Below, in pieces: positions 23,191 to 34,120 of a stretch of DNA of 64,000 bases. Position 1 is the first letter of the stretch. Each line of letters begins with the position of its first letter. Under the pieces are notes generated by a model. It worked only from the letters and a program-made list of their open reading frames with translations, did no database searches and had not been told where the DNA came from. This DNA is from Pogona vitticeps (Eukaryota; Chordata; Lepidosauria; Squamata; Agamidae). The DNA lies in the NCBI RefSeq assembly GCF_051106095.1, contig NC_135787.1:177317501-177381500 (forward strand). Direction: 5' to 3'. The position numbers and the translations under genes were made by a program.

Positions 23191-25540
23191 CTGACCAAGG
23201 CCAGGTGCTAAGGATGCTGGCCTCCTAGTAGAGGCAGCGGTGTGGCCAAGAACCAGGAGGCTGATCATGACCGGGGGCTCCAGATGCTGGCCTCCCGGCG
23301 GCATCGGCAGCAAAGGGGGCTGTCAAGAGCTCTCATGTTGACCATGGGCGGGTGCTGCAGATGCTGGCTTCCAGGCGGCATGGTCAGCAAAGGAGGTTGC
23401 CAAGAGCTGCAAGTCTGACCATAGCCGAGTGCTAAGGATGCTGGCCTCCTAGTAGAGGCAGTGGGTGTGGCCAAGAACCAGGAGGCTGAGCTTCACCGGG
23501 GGCTCCAGATGCTGGCCTCCCAGTGGCATCGGCACCAAAGGAGGTTGTCAAGAGCTCTTATGCTGACCATGGGCGGGTGCTGCAGATGCTGGCTTCCAGG
23601 CGGCATGGGCAGCAAAGAGGGTTGCCAAGAGCTGCAAGGCTGACCAAGGCCAGGTGCTAAGGATGCTGGCCTCCTAGTAGAGGCAGCGGGTGTGGTCAAG
23701 AACCAGGAGACTGAGCATGACCGGGGGCTCCAGATGCTGGCCTCCTGGTGGCATCGACACCAAAGATGGTTGTCAAGAGCTCTTATGCTGACCATGGGCA
23801 GGTGCTGCAGATGCTGGCTTCCAGGCGGCATGGGCAGCAAAGAGGGTTGCCAAGAGCTGCAAGGCTGACCATAGCCAAGTGTTAAGGATGCTCGCCTCCT
23901 AGTCGAGGCAGCGGGTGTGGCCAGGAACCAGGAGGATGAACCTGACCGGGCGCTCCAGATGCTGGCCTCCTGGTGGCATCAGCACCAAAGGAGGTTGCCC
24001 AGAGCTGCAATGCTAACAATAGCCAAGTGCTAAGGATGCTGGTTTCCCAGTAGAGGCAGTGGGTGTGGTCAAGAACCAGGAGGCTGAGTATGACCGAAGG
24101 CGTTGAGATGTTGGCCTCCTGGTGGCATCGGCACCAAAGAGGGTTGTCAAGAGCTCTTATGCTGACCATGGGCAGGTACTGCAGATGCTGGCTTCCAGGC
24201 AGCATGGGCAGCAAAGAGGGTTTCCAAGAGCTGCAAGGCTGACCAAGGCCAGGTGCTAAGGATGCTGGCCTCCTAGTAGAGGTAGCGGTGTGGCCAAGAA
24301 CCAGGAGGCTGAGCATGACGGGGGGCTCCAGATGCTGGCCTCCCGGTGGCATTGACAGAAAAGAGGGTTGTCAAGAGCTCTTATGCTGACCATGGGCGGG
24401 TGCTGCAGATGCTGGCTTCCAGGCGGCATGGGCAGCAAAGAGGATTGCCAAGAGCTGCAAGGGTGACCAAGGCCAGGTGCTAAGGATGCTGGCCTCCTAG
24501 TAGAGGCAGCGGTGTGGCCAAGAACGAGGAGGCTGAGCATGACCGGGGGCTCCAGATGCTGGCCTCCCAGTGGCATCGGCACCAAAGGAGGTTGTCAAGA
24601 GCTCTTATGCTGACCATGGGCGGGTGCTGCAGATGCTGGCTTCCAGGCGGCATGGGCAGCAAAGAGGGTTGCCAAGAGCTGCAAGGCTGACCAAGGCCAG
24701 GTGCTAAGGATGCTGGACTCCTAGTAGAGGCAGCGGTGTGGCCAAGAACCAGGAGGCTGAGCATGACCGGGGGCTCCAGATGCTGTCCTCCCGGTGGCAT
24801 CGGCACCAAAGGAGGTTGTCAAGAGCTCTTATGCTGACCATGGGCGGGTGCTGCAGATGCTGGCTTCCAGGCGGCATGGGCAGCAAAGAGGGTTGCCAAG
24901 AGCTGCAAGGCTGACCAAGGCCAGGTGCTAAGGATGCTGGCCTCCTAGTAGAGGCAGCGGTGTGGCCAAGAACCAGGAGGCTGAGCATGACTGGGGGCTC
25001 CAGATGCTGGCCTCCCAGTGGCATCGGCACCAAAGGAGGTTGTCAAGAGCTCTTTTGCTGACCATGGGCGGGTGCTGCAGATGCTGGCTTCCAGGCAGCA
25101 TGGTCAGCAAAGGAGGTTGCCAAGACCTGCAAGGCTGACCAAGGCCAGGTGCTAAGGATGCTCGCCTCCTAGTAGAGGCAGCGGGTGTGGTCAAGAACCA
25201 GGAGGCTGAGCATGTCCGGGGGCTCCAGATGCTGGCCTCCTGGTGGCATCAGCACCAAAGAGGGTTGTCAAGAACTGTTATGCTGACCATGGGCAGGTGC
25301 TGCAGATGCTGGCTTCCAGGCGGCATGGGCTGCAAAGGAGGTTGCCAAGAGCTGCAAGGCTGACCATAGCCGAGTGCTAAGGATGCTGGCCTCGTAGTAG
25401 AGGCAGCGGGTGTGGTCAAGAACCAGGAGGCTGAAAATGATCAGGGGCTCCACATGCTGGCCTGCAGGTGGCATCGGCACCAAAGGAGGTTGTCAAGATC
25501 TGTTATGCTGACCATGGCCGGGTGCTCCAGATGCTGGCTC

Positions 25541-25785
25541 CCCTGTGGCATGGACAGCAAAGGGGGTTCTGAAGAGCTGGGAGGCTGACCATGGCTGGGT
25601 GCTCCTGATGCTAGCTTCCCGGCATCTCTGGCGGTGGCATTGGCTAACGGCTGGGAGGCTGAACATGGCCGGGTGCTCCGGATACTGGCCTCCCGGCGGT
25701 GCTGGCAGTGGAGGTGGCTAAAGGCTGGGAGGCTGAGGATGGCCACATGCTCTGGATGCCGGCTACCCAGCATGGGTGAAGTGGT
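25541..25785 (+). repeat. Right edge of tandem array, diverged monomers
   Basis: The last monomers include a partial marker block (GGGTTCTGAAGAGCTGGGAGG at about 25563, GGCATTGGCTAACGG) with scattered substitutions. Similarity fades after GGCTGAGGATGGCCACATGC at about 25740, and no monomer is recognisable past roughly 25785. Like the left part, this edge is more diverged than the core. Confidence 0.75.
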
Positions 25786-26652
25786 AGCCAAGCGTGCTCC
25801 CACTAGAGGCACACACATTCTCCCCACACTTCGCACATACCTGCAAGAGTTGAAGTGTGAGGGGGTGCCCTGCCTCCCTAAGAGGCTCAGCCGGATCGCG
25901 GTCGGAAAAATGTTGATGATATATGCAGTGAGTACCTCTGCTGACAGACAGAGAGGGTAGTTACCATTAACCATGGTTCTTCAAGTGAAACTCTCTGAAT
26001 TCATACAACAGGTTTCAGTCTCCTCCAGCATAGGACTCCTTGGAATATTCTAGAGTTTTTAAAAAGTAAGATTAGTTGTGAGTTGCTCCTAAAGCGCGTG
26101 CTCCGCCCACCTGGCTGCTGGCACACAACTGGGTGACTAGTAAGCTCGCTTACCGGAAGGAGGGCCGTCACTCCAAGACCTATGTCAGAACTGCTCTCCC
26201 GAAGCTTGCTTCCTTTTTCGCCCTGAGTTTCAGTCAGTAATGTGTAACAAAAGTGGATGCAGGGGACCAAGTTGCTGCTCTGCAAATGTCCGGAACATCA
26301 AGGCCCCTCAACAGTGCTGTGAACGTTGATTGAATGTGCTTTCAAACCATCTGGGGGATTCTTGCCAGCCAGTTCATATGTCAGAACAATAGTGGAGACA
26401 ACAACAAAGTCTTTTTAGTCACAATCTCTGTGTTAATCCACTTAATTTATACACATGGAAGTCTATCGTATCTCCCAATCGTTTATTAAATTACCCTCAC
26501 CCCAAATTTAATCCTAAATATTCATATCTTTTTCATTTCCCATTTGTCAATGGAAGAAGTACTCCATGCAAGAAATAAAGCGGGTTGCACTCCATGGATA
26601 CTGAAGAACTGGCAATGTCACACCTATGTCAGTGTATGTTCCCAAACATGTA
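25786..26652. other. Unclassified sequence next to the array, possibly old interspersed repeat
   Basis: No gene is recognised. Two short stretches look like parts of widespread reptile repeats: the GGTTCTTCAAGTGAAACTCTC region near 25975 and the AAGTTGCTGCTCTGCAAATG region near 26268. I cannot name the family; an old DIRS- or LTR-type element is one possibility. The rest is ordinary AT-leaning sequence. Confidence 0.3.
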
Positions 26653-27086
26653 CAGTGGTGCCTTGCATAATGAGTGCACTGTTTAACGATGAATCCGCAT
26701 AGCGATCTATTTTGGGGGATTGCTAATGCGATCGCATTGCGATGGTTAGATAGGGTAAACATCACATTGCGATGATTGGTAAGCGTTTCGCTTACCAATC
26801 TTCGCATTGCGATGTTTTCAGAACAACTGATCGGCGGTTCCAAAATGGCCGTCGGGTGCACAAAATGGCTGTCGCAAGCATTTTCGCGCAATTTCCTCGC
26901 TTACTGAGGCGGTGAAAATGGCGGCTGGATGGAGGATTCCCACTTAGCGGTAAGTTTCCCCCCCATAGGAACGCTTTAAACAAAGTTTAATGCGTTCCTA
27001 TGTGGTTTTTCCATCTGTATAGCGATGTTTCCGGATAGCGGCGATTAATCCGGAACGAATTAACGTCGCTATGCGGGGCACCACTG
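26653..27086. mobile_element. Tigger-like MITE, complete
   Basis: The left end CAGTGGTGCCTTGCATAATG and the right end ATGCGGGGCACCACTG are inverted repeats, flanked by TA on both sides (26651-26652 and 27087-27088). The interior has repeated CGATTGCGATG-like words and AAAATGGC segments and encodes no transposase. It is the best whole example here of the subfamily that is also embedded in the chimera at 952-1230. At 434 bp it is typical of a non-autonomous Tc1/mariner derivative. Confidence 0.9.
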
Positions 27087-27088
27087 TA

Positions 27089-28707
27089 CTATAGAAGATC
27101 CAATGTTAGTTGCTCCAAATGCCCTTGATGCTGCCCATTAGTGGGTAAAAATTATCCAAGATACTTTTCTAAGCTTTACAATATCTTGCACTCTGTTGCA
27201 TTCTATTCATTGGACAGTGGTTCTTTTGATATTAATAAAGAGTTGGAATTATCCAGTTGGAATTAATAGTTGTTTTTAGACCATCATTGTAGGTTCCCCG
27301 ACGGCTTAGTGAGACTCCTTTAGCAGTATGAACTGGGACTAAGAGGATTTTAATGAGTGCTGATATAAATAATAAGAAATAGTCTCTGCCATCTTGAATT
27401 GTGCAGAGTTTTAGCACAATGGATTAATGAGAGCGATGATTAATGCCTAGTTTGTGGGTTATCTGCATTTAAAGGACAAGAGAATTGACTTGGACGCTCA
27501 TTTAATGACCAAGATGTGCTCATTTTGGACTGAGAAGATAGGTGATTTGAGAGAGGAGTCAGGGAGGCCATACATGTCCATATAGAAAATCCCTCACTCA
27601 GCAGGGATGGAGGCCTTAGACACAATCTGTCTCCTATTTATCATGCTGCCCTTTCATTCATCCCCAGAAAGATCAGGACCACACACACCAGAAAGACCAC
27701 TATTAACAACTGTTAATGGCCCATGACAATAGGTGGAGAAGGATTGCAGAAGTGGGATTTTAACTCACTCCCCGGTCCTTTGTCCATCTAACCATCTAAT
27801 AAGCCTATTCAGATCAGGGGGATGTTAAACCAACATGGAAGATGTTAGTTCGTAGGGGTCTCCTACTAACTCTCTTCAGACTGAAGAAGCTGCTTAGTTA
27901 AACATTTCAACCTAATAAGAAATAAGTCCACTTGCCATGACTCAACTTCCAGATATAAGTGACATTGTTTTGAGATAACAATAAGTGTATAGTTAGCTTG
28001 GGACAGCTTTTATCATTTGCCATAGTGCAGCTTTGCGTGCCACCAATAGGCAGATGTTCTTACTTATTTTGTCATTTATGCTTTTTTATTTCTCCTGTGT
28101 TGTACATTGCTAGAGAAAGGTGCTTGTGGGATTTTCTGTTTTATTGCACAAATTTTTATACTGGCTTTGGATACTATGCACACTGACTGTGTGAATACAT
28201 GGTGTCAGTAGATACTTTGCCTAGGTCAGCAAAATATCTTGGACTGGCCTGGATGACTAGCTTTGCTTACTGCCCATATGACGCCTGTATATCAAGAGCC
28301 AAGACAGAACTACATGTGACTTTCATTTGACCCCAGACTGGTCAGAGGATTTTCCTCAACAAGAAGAAAAGGGTGGAGGGCAATTTTACAAGCATTTTGG
28401 GAGCATAATTGGCTTTCCTTTCAGAAATATTTGTACCTTCAAGAACTGGAACTTTTTCGATAGGGCAGTCTTTATGTCTAGGAAGTACTGAGATGATATT
28501 GGGAAGTATCTGCTCATCAACAGACATAGTTTTCAGCAAGAAGGAAACTTTGTTGTTAGATGGCATCAGGTTTTATTCAACCTATGGTAAGCCCAATAGA
28601 ATTTTTGAGGTGAGTGAGATACTTAAGGAGTGGCTTTACCAGTTCCAGTGAATTTCCATGGCTGAATGGAGATTTGGATGGAGGTCTCCTTCACCATAGG
28701 ATACCCA
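27089..28707. other. Intergenic DNA with no recognised feature
   Basis: AT-rich sequence without convincing coding frames, splice-flanked exons, RNA genes or repeats that I can name. Open frames are short and not conserved in character. Confidence 0.6.
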
Positions 28708-29210
28708 ATGTAGTGGATAGAGTGATGGACTAGGACAGCGGTCCCCAACCTTTTTGGGACCGTGGGCTCTTTGGCACATGCACGCATGTTCTCGGGCATA
28801 TGCGCAAAGCAGTGGGGGGCATGTGCATGCATGCCTACCCTTCACGCATGCACAGGAGCACTTGTATGCCCTTCCGTGTGCCTGCCCACCCCTTTGCACG
28901 GGCACTTGGGCGCATGTGTGAAGGGGTGGGGGAGCACTCGCGCCGACACACGCTGTGGGGAGGGGATTGCATGCAGGGGGCGGGAGGTCTGTCTCCACAG
29001 CCCGGTCCAGCTCAGGCCATGGACTGGCACCGAGCCGCGGACCAGGGGTTGACGACTTCTGGGCTGGGATTCAGAAGGCTTTGGTTCTAATTGCCACTGA
29101 GCCATGGTAACTCACTGGAAGTTTGCAACTGGTAAAGTCATTCCTTAAATGTCTCACTTAACTTGAAAGCCCTATTAGGGTTGAGTCTGATCCAACTTGA
29201 TGATACATAA
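28708..29210 (+). mobile_element. tRNA-derived SINE split by a hAT MITE
   Basis: The 5' part at 28708-28735 has the tRNA-like TAGTGGATAGAGTGATGG region that corresponds to a pol III A box. The 3' part at 29062-29210 has GAGCCATGG, CTCACTGGAAG and a tail CCCTATTAGGGTTGAGTCTG. The two halves join into the same SINE seen at 51745-51920 and 52952-53132. The element between them (28736-29061) inserted later. Confidence 0.8.
28736..29061. mobile_element. hAT-type MITE inserted in a SINE
   Basis: The left end CAGCGGTCCCCAACC pairs with the right end GGTTGACGACTTCTG. Flanking 8-bp sequences GACTAGGA (28728-28735) and GGCTGGGA (29062-29069) match at six of eight positions, as expected for an aged hAT target-site duplication. 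The interior is rich in GCATG/CACGC words and encodes no transposase. Confidence 0.85.
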
Positions 29211-29272
29211 CAACTCCTGCATCTTAGTCTATCATTCTATGTGCTTACACTACATTACTATAGCCACATTAT

Positions 29273-30041
29273 ACAATGGTGCCCCGCTTGATGACGATAA
29301 TTCATTCCAGGAAAATCACTGTTAAGCGAAATCATCGTCAAGTGGAAAAAAAACCCACTGGAATGCATTGAAAACCGGTTAATGTGTTCCAAAGGGGGGA
29401 AATACCTCATCGTCCAGCAAAGATCCTCCATAGAGGAAGCCATTTTCAATCGCTGTCTTGCAAACAATCGGTCCAGAAAACAGCGGGGAGCCATTTTGCG
29501 AACCGCCCATCAGCTGTTTTTAATCGTCATCCAGCTAAAAAACGGTTGCCGAAGCAGGGACCAAATTGACCTAAAGCGAAAAAACCCATAGAAGCATTGT
29601 TTTGCAATCGCTATAAAGGTAAAGGTAAAGGTTCCTCTTGACAATTTTTGTCCAGTCGTGTTCGACTCTAGGGAGCGGTGCTCATCCCCGTTTCCAAGCC
29701 ATAGAGCCAGCGTTTTGTCCGAAGACAATCTTCCGTGGTCGCCAGTGCGACTTAGACACGGAACACTGTTACCTTCCCACCGAGGTGGTCCCTATTGATC
29801 TACTTGCATTTGCATGCTTTCGAACCGCTAGGTTGGTGGGAGCTGGGACAAGCGACGGGAGCTCACTCCGTCGCGTGGATTCGATCTTACGACTGCTTGG
29901 TCTTCTGACCCTGCAGCACAGGCTTCTGCGGTTTAACCCGCAGCGCCACCACGTCCCTTTACAATCGCTATAGCGATCGCAAAAAAGTCATCGTAAAGCG
30001 ATTTCATCGTCTAATGGGGTTGTTGTCAAGTGGGGCACCAC
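29273..30041. mobile_element. Tigger-like MITE containing a Sauria SINE
   Basis: The left end CAATGGTGCCCCGCTTGATG and the right end TTGTCAAGTGGGGCACCACTG (ending about 30041) are inverted repeats with TA flanks. The body contains CATCGTCAAG and AAGCGAAATCATCG words in both orientations. A SINE of about 345 bp sits in the middle with its own target-site duplication, so the MITE was in place first. Confidence 0.85.
29616..29961 (-). mobile_element. Sauria SINE (tRNA-derived, Bov-B-type tail)
   Basis: On the minus strand the element begins GGGACGTGGTGGCGCTGCGG and ends with GACTGGAC...GTCAAGAGGAACC and repeats of ACCTTT. An 11-bp duplication CAATCGCTATA flanks it (29605-29615 and 29962-29972). 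The tail resembles the 3' end of the Bov-B LINE (GTCGGACACGACT type), which is known to mobilise this SINE family. It is nearly full length. Confidence 0.85.
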
Positions 30042-30059
30042 TGTATTACTGATCATATT

Positions 30060-30510
30060 TTAGGCCATCAGAATAATGGTATTCCTAACTACTGTGTATG
30101 GATGTGAAAGCTGGATGACAAAAAAGTAAATGAGGGGGGAAATGCTCATTTGAAATGTGGCATTAAAAAGCTCTGAATATACCATGAACTGTCAGAAAGA
30201 CAAATAAATGGGTCTGAGATCAAATCAAGCCTCAGCTCTCTCTAGAAACGAAACTGAGGTTATTGTACTTTGGGCACACCATGAGAATACAAGACTCACT
30301 GAAAAAGACAATAATGCTGGGAAAATTGGAAGGCAGTAGGAAAAGGAACTAAAATGAGATTGTCTGATTCAATAAAGCAAGCCATAGTCTTTAGTTTGCA
30401 AGATCTGAGCAGAGCTGTTATTAATAGCACCTTCCGGAGGTAATTAATTCATACGGTCACCATTAAGTCAGAAACTATTTGACAGTGCAGAACAGCAACA
30501 ATGAGACGCA
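30060..30510 (+). mobile_element. RTE-like LINE 3' fragment (non-Bov-B)
   Basis: Decayed coding sequence for the C-terminal part of an RTE-type reverse transcriptase can be followed: a GCESW-like phrase near 30105, a YFGHTMR-like phrase near 30270 and an IMLGKLEGSRK-like phrase near 30310. The 3' end near 30440-30490 has a GGTCACCATTAAGTCAGAA tail. That tail matches the 3' ends of the tRNA SINEs at 29180, 51895 and 53095, so this LINE family is their likely partner. The frame is interrupted repeatedly. Confidence 0.65.
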
Positions 30511-32859
30511 CTTTCCATCTATATTATAAAATTGTTGTAGTTATTTTTAACTACAGATTGTCTTCCATAGTGACCATCAGCAGTTTGCAGGAGGTTGGTG
30601 GATCAGCAGTTTGATCCTTTGGGGTAAACAGTAAAATACTTCTGAAGATGTGTCAGCTTTTGACCCAGTTTACATTTCAGAAAGGTAAAAGCTTCAGAAG
30701 GGATTAAGGGAAAGGTGGTGAAAGCTAGAAGCCATAATAACTGAAAAATATGAAAAAAAGAGAGGGTGAGGGAGTATCCTGAAGGAGGAAAAGCAGAGAG
30801 AGAGAGAGACACACACACAGAGTAGCCAAGATTTCCTTTTCCAACTGAACTCTCACTGAGAAGATGCAGATTACACAGAAAATTCAAGAACAATTGTGGG
30901 GAGAAGGTTTATTCAAAAGTGAACATTAAATTGCTACAATCAAAATATTATAATGCCATAATAGAGTTGAACAGAAATGAGGAGAATTGCAAAGACATCT
31001 TAGTATTTAAATTTGTGTAAAATGTTCAAGATATTTACATAATAATAACATACTAATAATATCCCAGCAGGAAGACTATGATCATGAAAACATACTGACC
31101 AGGGAATAAGCCTCATTGGAAGCAACAAAACTTTTTAAGTGAAGACATAAGATAGCACTGCTAGCCAATGGAACATATAGTTTTATTTGTTTTCTGAATT
31201 AATTGTTTATACCTTACTTTTTAAAAATCCAAAGCACAAAGGGAGGGCATTCAAGAATAAGAACATTAATGTAGATGTTAAAAAGAATAAAGAAATAGCA
31301 GGATGGGATTGCAAGTCAGTAGAGATGGGAATCTGCTTCATGTATAGAAAATCACTAATTCAATCTCCAGCATCTTCAATAAAAATAATAAATTCAAGTT
31401 AAAAGACTTGGGGGAGGGATGTCCCTCCTGCACTGAAAATAAAGTCTACAAAATGCACCCTCTTTTAGCAGTCAGACAGAGTGCAGAGCTCTACAAAAAT
31501 GTGATCAGAAGCTGATTTTCAGAAAATAAATAAAAATATATAACATTTGCTCACATGGGGTGGGGTGGGGCAAGAGCAGCCCAGGGCTGGCTCCTGGGAG
31601 TGGAAAATTGACCCTGAGATCCTCTAAAAATTGTCAGCCCTTAGAGGGCAGATGAAGGATTTTTGCCTGTGACTGTAAAGTTGGTGGAGACAATATTGGA
31701 CTAAATAGACAATAGTCTGGCCTGGAGTTCCCATGGCATTTAAACCAAAGGGAAAGACAGCAAGTTGTAAAAATCAATCATGAAAGGCTTGACTGAATCA
31801 AAAGGTTTCTAGTGTCTCTCTAAAAATAGAAGGAGGACAATGACGTGTCTTCTGAGGAGAAAAAATTCTCACAACAGCAGCACATCTCTAGAAAACCTAT
31901 AGAATAATTGGTTTAGCCCAGTGGGTAGGAAATTCCTAAGGAAGGGGCTGTGGTTGTAAAGTTTTCGTTTGGAGAGAGAGAGAGAGAGAGAGAGTTGGAA
32001 AGGCAAGGAACCCCCCCCCCTCCCCGGAAATAGGAATCAAGTCCTTATCACCTTGAATTAGCCAGCTGAATGTCATTATATGAGTACAGGAAGGTTTTTT
32101 TTGGAAGGAGGGGTGGAAGGTTGAATTATCTGCTGCCATCCTGATTTGTTCAGGGATCAGAATGCAATCACAGAAGCTTGTCAGCGCAATTCTATGCATA
32201 TTTACACAGAATCGCCATTTAAGTTACTAGAATAAGTAGCCATGTGAACAAAGGTCTGGACTGGGAAACATTATGACTGGATCCCAAAAGGAGGCAAACA
32301 AGGTGAGTTTCCGAGTTTTCTAGGACTTTTCATAAAACAAAGATAATAATAAAATTCGGAGTTGAGACAAGTAGTCCAAAATTTGGACCTGGTGTGACAC
32401 CTGTTGCTTTCAAAAACAGACCATTAACAAGGCAAGATGGCATTTTGCAGATTCCACATGAGAGAGAGGTATCAAAGCCATCAGTTCACATTCTGCCTTG
32501 TTTGTACCTTTTTTGTGAGCCTAAAAAGGCATTTTTCAGCCCAGAAGGCTGTTTCCATTAACTTAAAATGGGTCATGCAAATAACCTGTTTTATTTGGAA
32601 CAAGCTTTTCTGGACAGCAACCCATTTCATCAAACCCATGCATTCCATTTTAAGTCTCTTTTTAGGGCTGGACCTTCAAATCTACATGCAATCAAGAACT
32701 TGCTGTAGGAGTTGGATGAGGATGGCTAAGAGTTGCTGTCCAAAGCCTCTGGAGACAGACAGCCCAGCTTGGGACAGGACAATCTGGGCATTTCATGCTG
32801 TGTGGGGGTGGTGGTGGTAAATACTATGCTCTGTCTTCATTCTGTCTAGAAATATTACC
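30511..32859. other. Intergenic DNA with short microsatellites only
   Basis: No gene recognised. It contains a short (GA)n/(CA)n tract at 30797-30822, a (GA)n tract at 31973-31995 and a poly-C run near 32011. The remainder is AT-rich single-copy-looking sequence. Open frames are short and of low coding character. Confidence 0.6.
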
Positions 32860-32937
32860 CATTTGGACTACAACACTCAAAATGTACTCCTCAGCTAGCC
32901 CGAGAATTCATTCTGAGAGTTGTGGTCCAAAAAAGAA
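32860..32937. mobile_element. Short palindromic hAT-like MITE remnant
   Basis: TTTGGACTACAACACTCAAAA at the left and TGAGAGTTGTGGTCCAAAAA at the right form an imperfect inverted repeat of the kind common in reptile hAT MITEs. It is followed by an A-rich, G-interrupted tract to about 32960. Confidence 0.55.
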
Positions 32938-33049
32938 AAAGAAGAAAAAAAGAAAAAAGAACCTGCCCAAGCTCTTGTTCCCAATTTATGATTAAAAGTT
33001 TGCAAACAGTAGCTGGAGACTAGTTCTTCTTGGGTCCTTTTGGGGAGAA

Positions 33050-33089
33050 AGGCAGGATAGCAATATTTCAAATAAATAAATAAATAATA
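33050..33089 (+). repeat. Truncated LINE/SINE 3' tail with (TAAA)n
   Basis: GAAAGGCAGGATAGCAATAT followed by AAATAAATAAATAAATAA is the degraded tail of a common squamate retroposon that normally reads GGCGGGATATAAAT(AAAT)n. Confidence 0.55.
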
Positions 33090-33559
33090 TCTACGGTATG
33101 CTACTTCAGCCAGCTCATTTCATTTTTGTAAAATGTCTGTTTGAGGTCTTAAACAGATCCAGGGAGCAGAAACAGTGCTTAAACAGGCCCTTGCAGTCTT
33201 GGAGGAGTTTCACTGGCCATTGTCATGCCAATTAAGGGCCTCACTGGCCATTTCCATGCTGAAGTGGGGCTAGAATGGGACTAGAATGGATATAACTCAT
33301 CCAATTCCAAGAGAGGGTGGACACAGACCCCAGACCTGCTGAAGTTTTCCATTCATCCTTCAGGATATGGATTGCCCAAGTGAAGTGGGTAAGAACTCTT
33401 GCAAAATAAGACTTGAAAACAGAATGCCAAACATTGATGGGAATGACCAGGTAGGTGGGGCTCATCAGCCTTGGAAGGCAGCCCATCTAGGAGAAGGAAA
33501 ACTCCGATTTCAAACCTCCACTGCCTTGTGGCTATATCCACGGATGGAAAGGCTTCAGG

Positions 33560-33810
33560 AGTAAATCTCGAGGCAAAATCTGGAGCCGGAGTCCCGGAGG
33601 CAGTTCGTGTTGTTCTGCCAACTCCTGTGATGTCGCTGGAACCAGTTGTATTGGCTCTCGCCTTTCCATTGTGACGTGGAGAGGGGAGATTTGCTGTTTC
33701 GGTAACAGCCTAGCCTCCATATTATTCTACTCAGGCTTCATGCTCTGTAGAAGACACTCATACAGAGCACGTTATCATAATCTTTCGAGACTGAAGGGTG
33801 CCTAAGAAGA
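33560..33810. repeat. Probable unclassified interspersed repeat fragment
   Basis: The stretch containing GTGATGTCGCTGGAACCAG and later ATCATAATCTTTCGAGACTG resembles, from memory, an interspersed repeat seen in other reptile genomes. I cannot assign a class. Its frames contain stops. Confidence 0.35.
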
Positions 33811-33992
33811 AGATGGGAATGAGTCTGATGGGCAGGGCTTGAGGGAGACCAATGGGTGAATCTTCAGCAGGTGGAACAAAAAATAAATTTGTATCACTTT
33901 GAACAACATTTAATAGCACATTGTGTGCCTGGCTTGTTCAAAGTCCGATTTCAGTCTCTAGAAATTGAAAGATTTTAGGCTAAACCCTAGAC

Positions 33993-34112
33993 CAGTGATT
34001 CCCAACCTTGGGTCCCCAGATGTTCTTGGACTAAAAACCCCAGTTGTTCTGGCCAAGATTTCTGGGAATTGTAGTCCAAGAACATCTGGGGGCCCAAGTT
34101 TGAGAAGAACTG
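33993..34112. mobile_element. Compact palindromic hAT MITE with 8-bp TSD
   Basis: The left arm CAGTGATTCCCAACCTTGGG...AGATGTTCTTGGACT pairs with the right arm AGTCCAAGAACATCTGGGGG...AGAACTG. The flanking 8-mers CCCTAGAC (33985-33992) and CTCTAGAC (34113-34120) differ at one base. The element is 120 bp and can fold into one hairpin. Confidence 0.9.
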
Positions 34113-34120
34113 CTCTAGAC

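Larger units (their letters stand above)
5734..25540 (+). repeat. Homogenised core of A-B-C higher-order tandem array (224/225 bp)
   Basis: Most of this stretch is a head-to-tail series of three monomers. A (77 bp) has GCTGAGCATGACCGGGGGCT; B (77 bp) has GCTGACCATGGGCGGGTGCT; C (70 or 71 bp) has GCTGACCAAGGCCAGGTGCT and CTAGTAGAGGCAGCGG. A+B+C is 224 bp when C reads GCGGTGTGG and 225 bp when it reads GCGGGTGTGG. Equivalent points at 22536, 22760 and 22984 confirm a 224-bp period. Units differ by only a few bases. Variant blocks and kilobase-scale duplications are superimposed. On the minus strand, runs of 225-bp units stay open for up to 410 codons (9733-10965), but this reflects the period and is not evidence of a gene. 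I do not recognise the family. Confidence 0.9.

Noticed and set aside
2890-23643. Recurring 60-residue plus-strand frames beginning MGVAKNQEAE or similar
   Set aside because: Each is the same A-B-C unit read in one frame between stops; identity follows from tandem duplication, not from selection on protein.
5734-25540. CTCF-site array from the CTAGTAGAGGCAGCG phrase in the C monomer
   Set aside because: The match to the CTCF core is one base short between AG and GGC, so it is not a convincing site. Only ChIP data could revive this.
1-25785. Zinc-finger gene cluster or CRISPR-like array
   Set aside because: The unit is 77 or 225 bp, not 84 bp; no C2H2 spacing appears in any frame; there are no spacers between units, and the genome is eukaryotic.
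32437-32820. 127-codon plus-strand frame
   Set aside because: No domain, no conserved composition, and no supporting splice or promoter signals; it falls within the chance range for this base composition.
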